Origin: Gammaproteobacteria bacterium | GTDB taxonomy: Bacteria > Pseudomonadota > Gammaproteobacteria > Steroidobacterales > Steroidobacteraceae | Assembly (NCBI GenBank): GCA_029857655.1 | Contig: JAOUGR010000100.1 | Location: 1 to 7,231 of the forward strand | Direction of reading: 5' to 3' | Length of the DNA: 7,231 bases | Shown here: one piece after another, positions 7,104-7,231 of the stretch | How the letters are laid out: every line of letters begins with the position of its first letter | Position numbering within the stretch: position 1 is the stretch's first letter | Notes under the pieces: generated by a model | What the model saw: the letters and a program-made list of their open reading frames with translations, nothing else | Told to the model about the DNA's origin: nothing | Database searches by the model: none | Program-made: the position numbers and the translations under genes

Positions 7104-7231
7104 ATGGCGCGCGCCCTGGCGGTCGTGTGCTGTGCACTGATTCTTGCAGCCTGTGGCGGCCGCGATCGCACGGCCGAGCAGTTGCAGCCCGAAAAACTCT
7201 ACGAGCGCGGCCAGAAATTGATGCTGGGCGG
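7104..7231 (+). CDS. bamD: Outer-membrane assembly lipoprotein BamD, N-terminus only; runs off window
   Basis: Only about 42 codons are visible. The sequence begins MARALAVVCCALILAACGG, a lipoprotein signal peptide with lipobox LAAC and lipidated Cys17. Gly at +2 means no inner-membrane retention signal, so outer-membrane sorting is expected. The mature start QPEKLYERGQKLMLGG resembles the first TPR helix of BamD (E. coli NEIYATAQQKLQDGNW). BamD binds BamA and helps fold beta-barrel proteins into the outer membrane. Divergence from rluD is the conserved gammaproteobacterial arrangement and is the main support for the name. An in-frame TTG at 7086 could be the true start, adding six residues (MIRRLT) and a stronger positive n-region; neither start has a clear Shine-Dalgarno. 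Confidence 0.85.
   Translation, partial: MARALAVVCCALILAACGGRDRTAEQLQPEKLYERGQKLMLG

Noticed and set aside
1..7231. Mobile elements, CRISPR, tRNA genes, toxin-antitoxin or defence genes
   Set aside because: All space is filled by conserved housekeeping genes with short gaps; no direct repeats, transposase or integrase motifs, or tRNA-like folds were seen.

Overview
The window is a GC-rich stretch of chromosome from a proteobacterium, most likely a gammaproteobacterium. The order bamD (divergent), rluD, pgeF, clpB is the classic gammaproteobacterial arrangement, and the encoded ClpB, RluD and PgeF align residue for residue with the Escherichia coli numbering at their catalytic positions. GC content, TTG starts and a Pseudomonas-like AspRS point to a GC-rich lineage outside the Enterobacteriaceae. 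I cannot name the family from sequence alone.

Layout, read in transcription order on the minus strand from the right. A short divergent promoter region (about 7024-7103) separates bamD (plus strand, start only) from rluD. rluD overlaps pgeF by 4 nt. A 58-nt gap leads to a ZIP-family metal transporter with a TTG start. Then come a probable heat-shock (sigma-32-type) promoter overlapping the transporter's stop codon, clpB, an fmdB-type zinc-ribbon gene 3 nt after clpB, and aspS 12 nt after that, cut by the left edge after 486 codons. No stretch over 300 nt lacks a gene. I see no tRNA, rRNA, IS, CRISPR or prophage sequence.

Functionally, this is a housekeeping block: outer-membrane assembly (BamD), ribosome maturation (RluD), peptidoglycan precursor quality control (PgeF), metal uptake (ZIP), protein disaggregation (ClpB), a small predicted zinc-binding protein (FmdB) and Asp-tRNA synthesis (AspRS). 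Two points stand out. First, clpB, fmdB and aspS are packed so tightly that they look like one transcript, which would put an aminoacyl-tRNA synthetase behind a heat-shock promoter. Second, the AspRS carries the His30/Gly81 pair linked to the non-discriminating, tRNA-Asn-misacylating type, implying transamidation-based Asn-tRNA synthesis. I found no convincing evidence of a wholly undescribed system.
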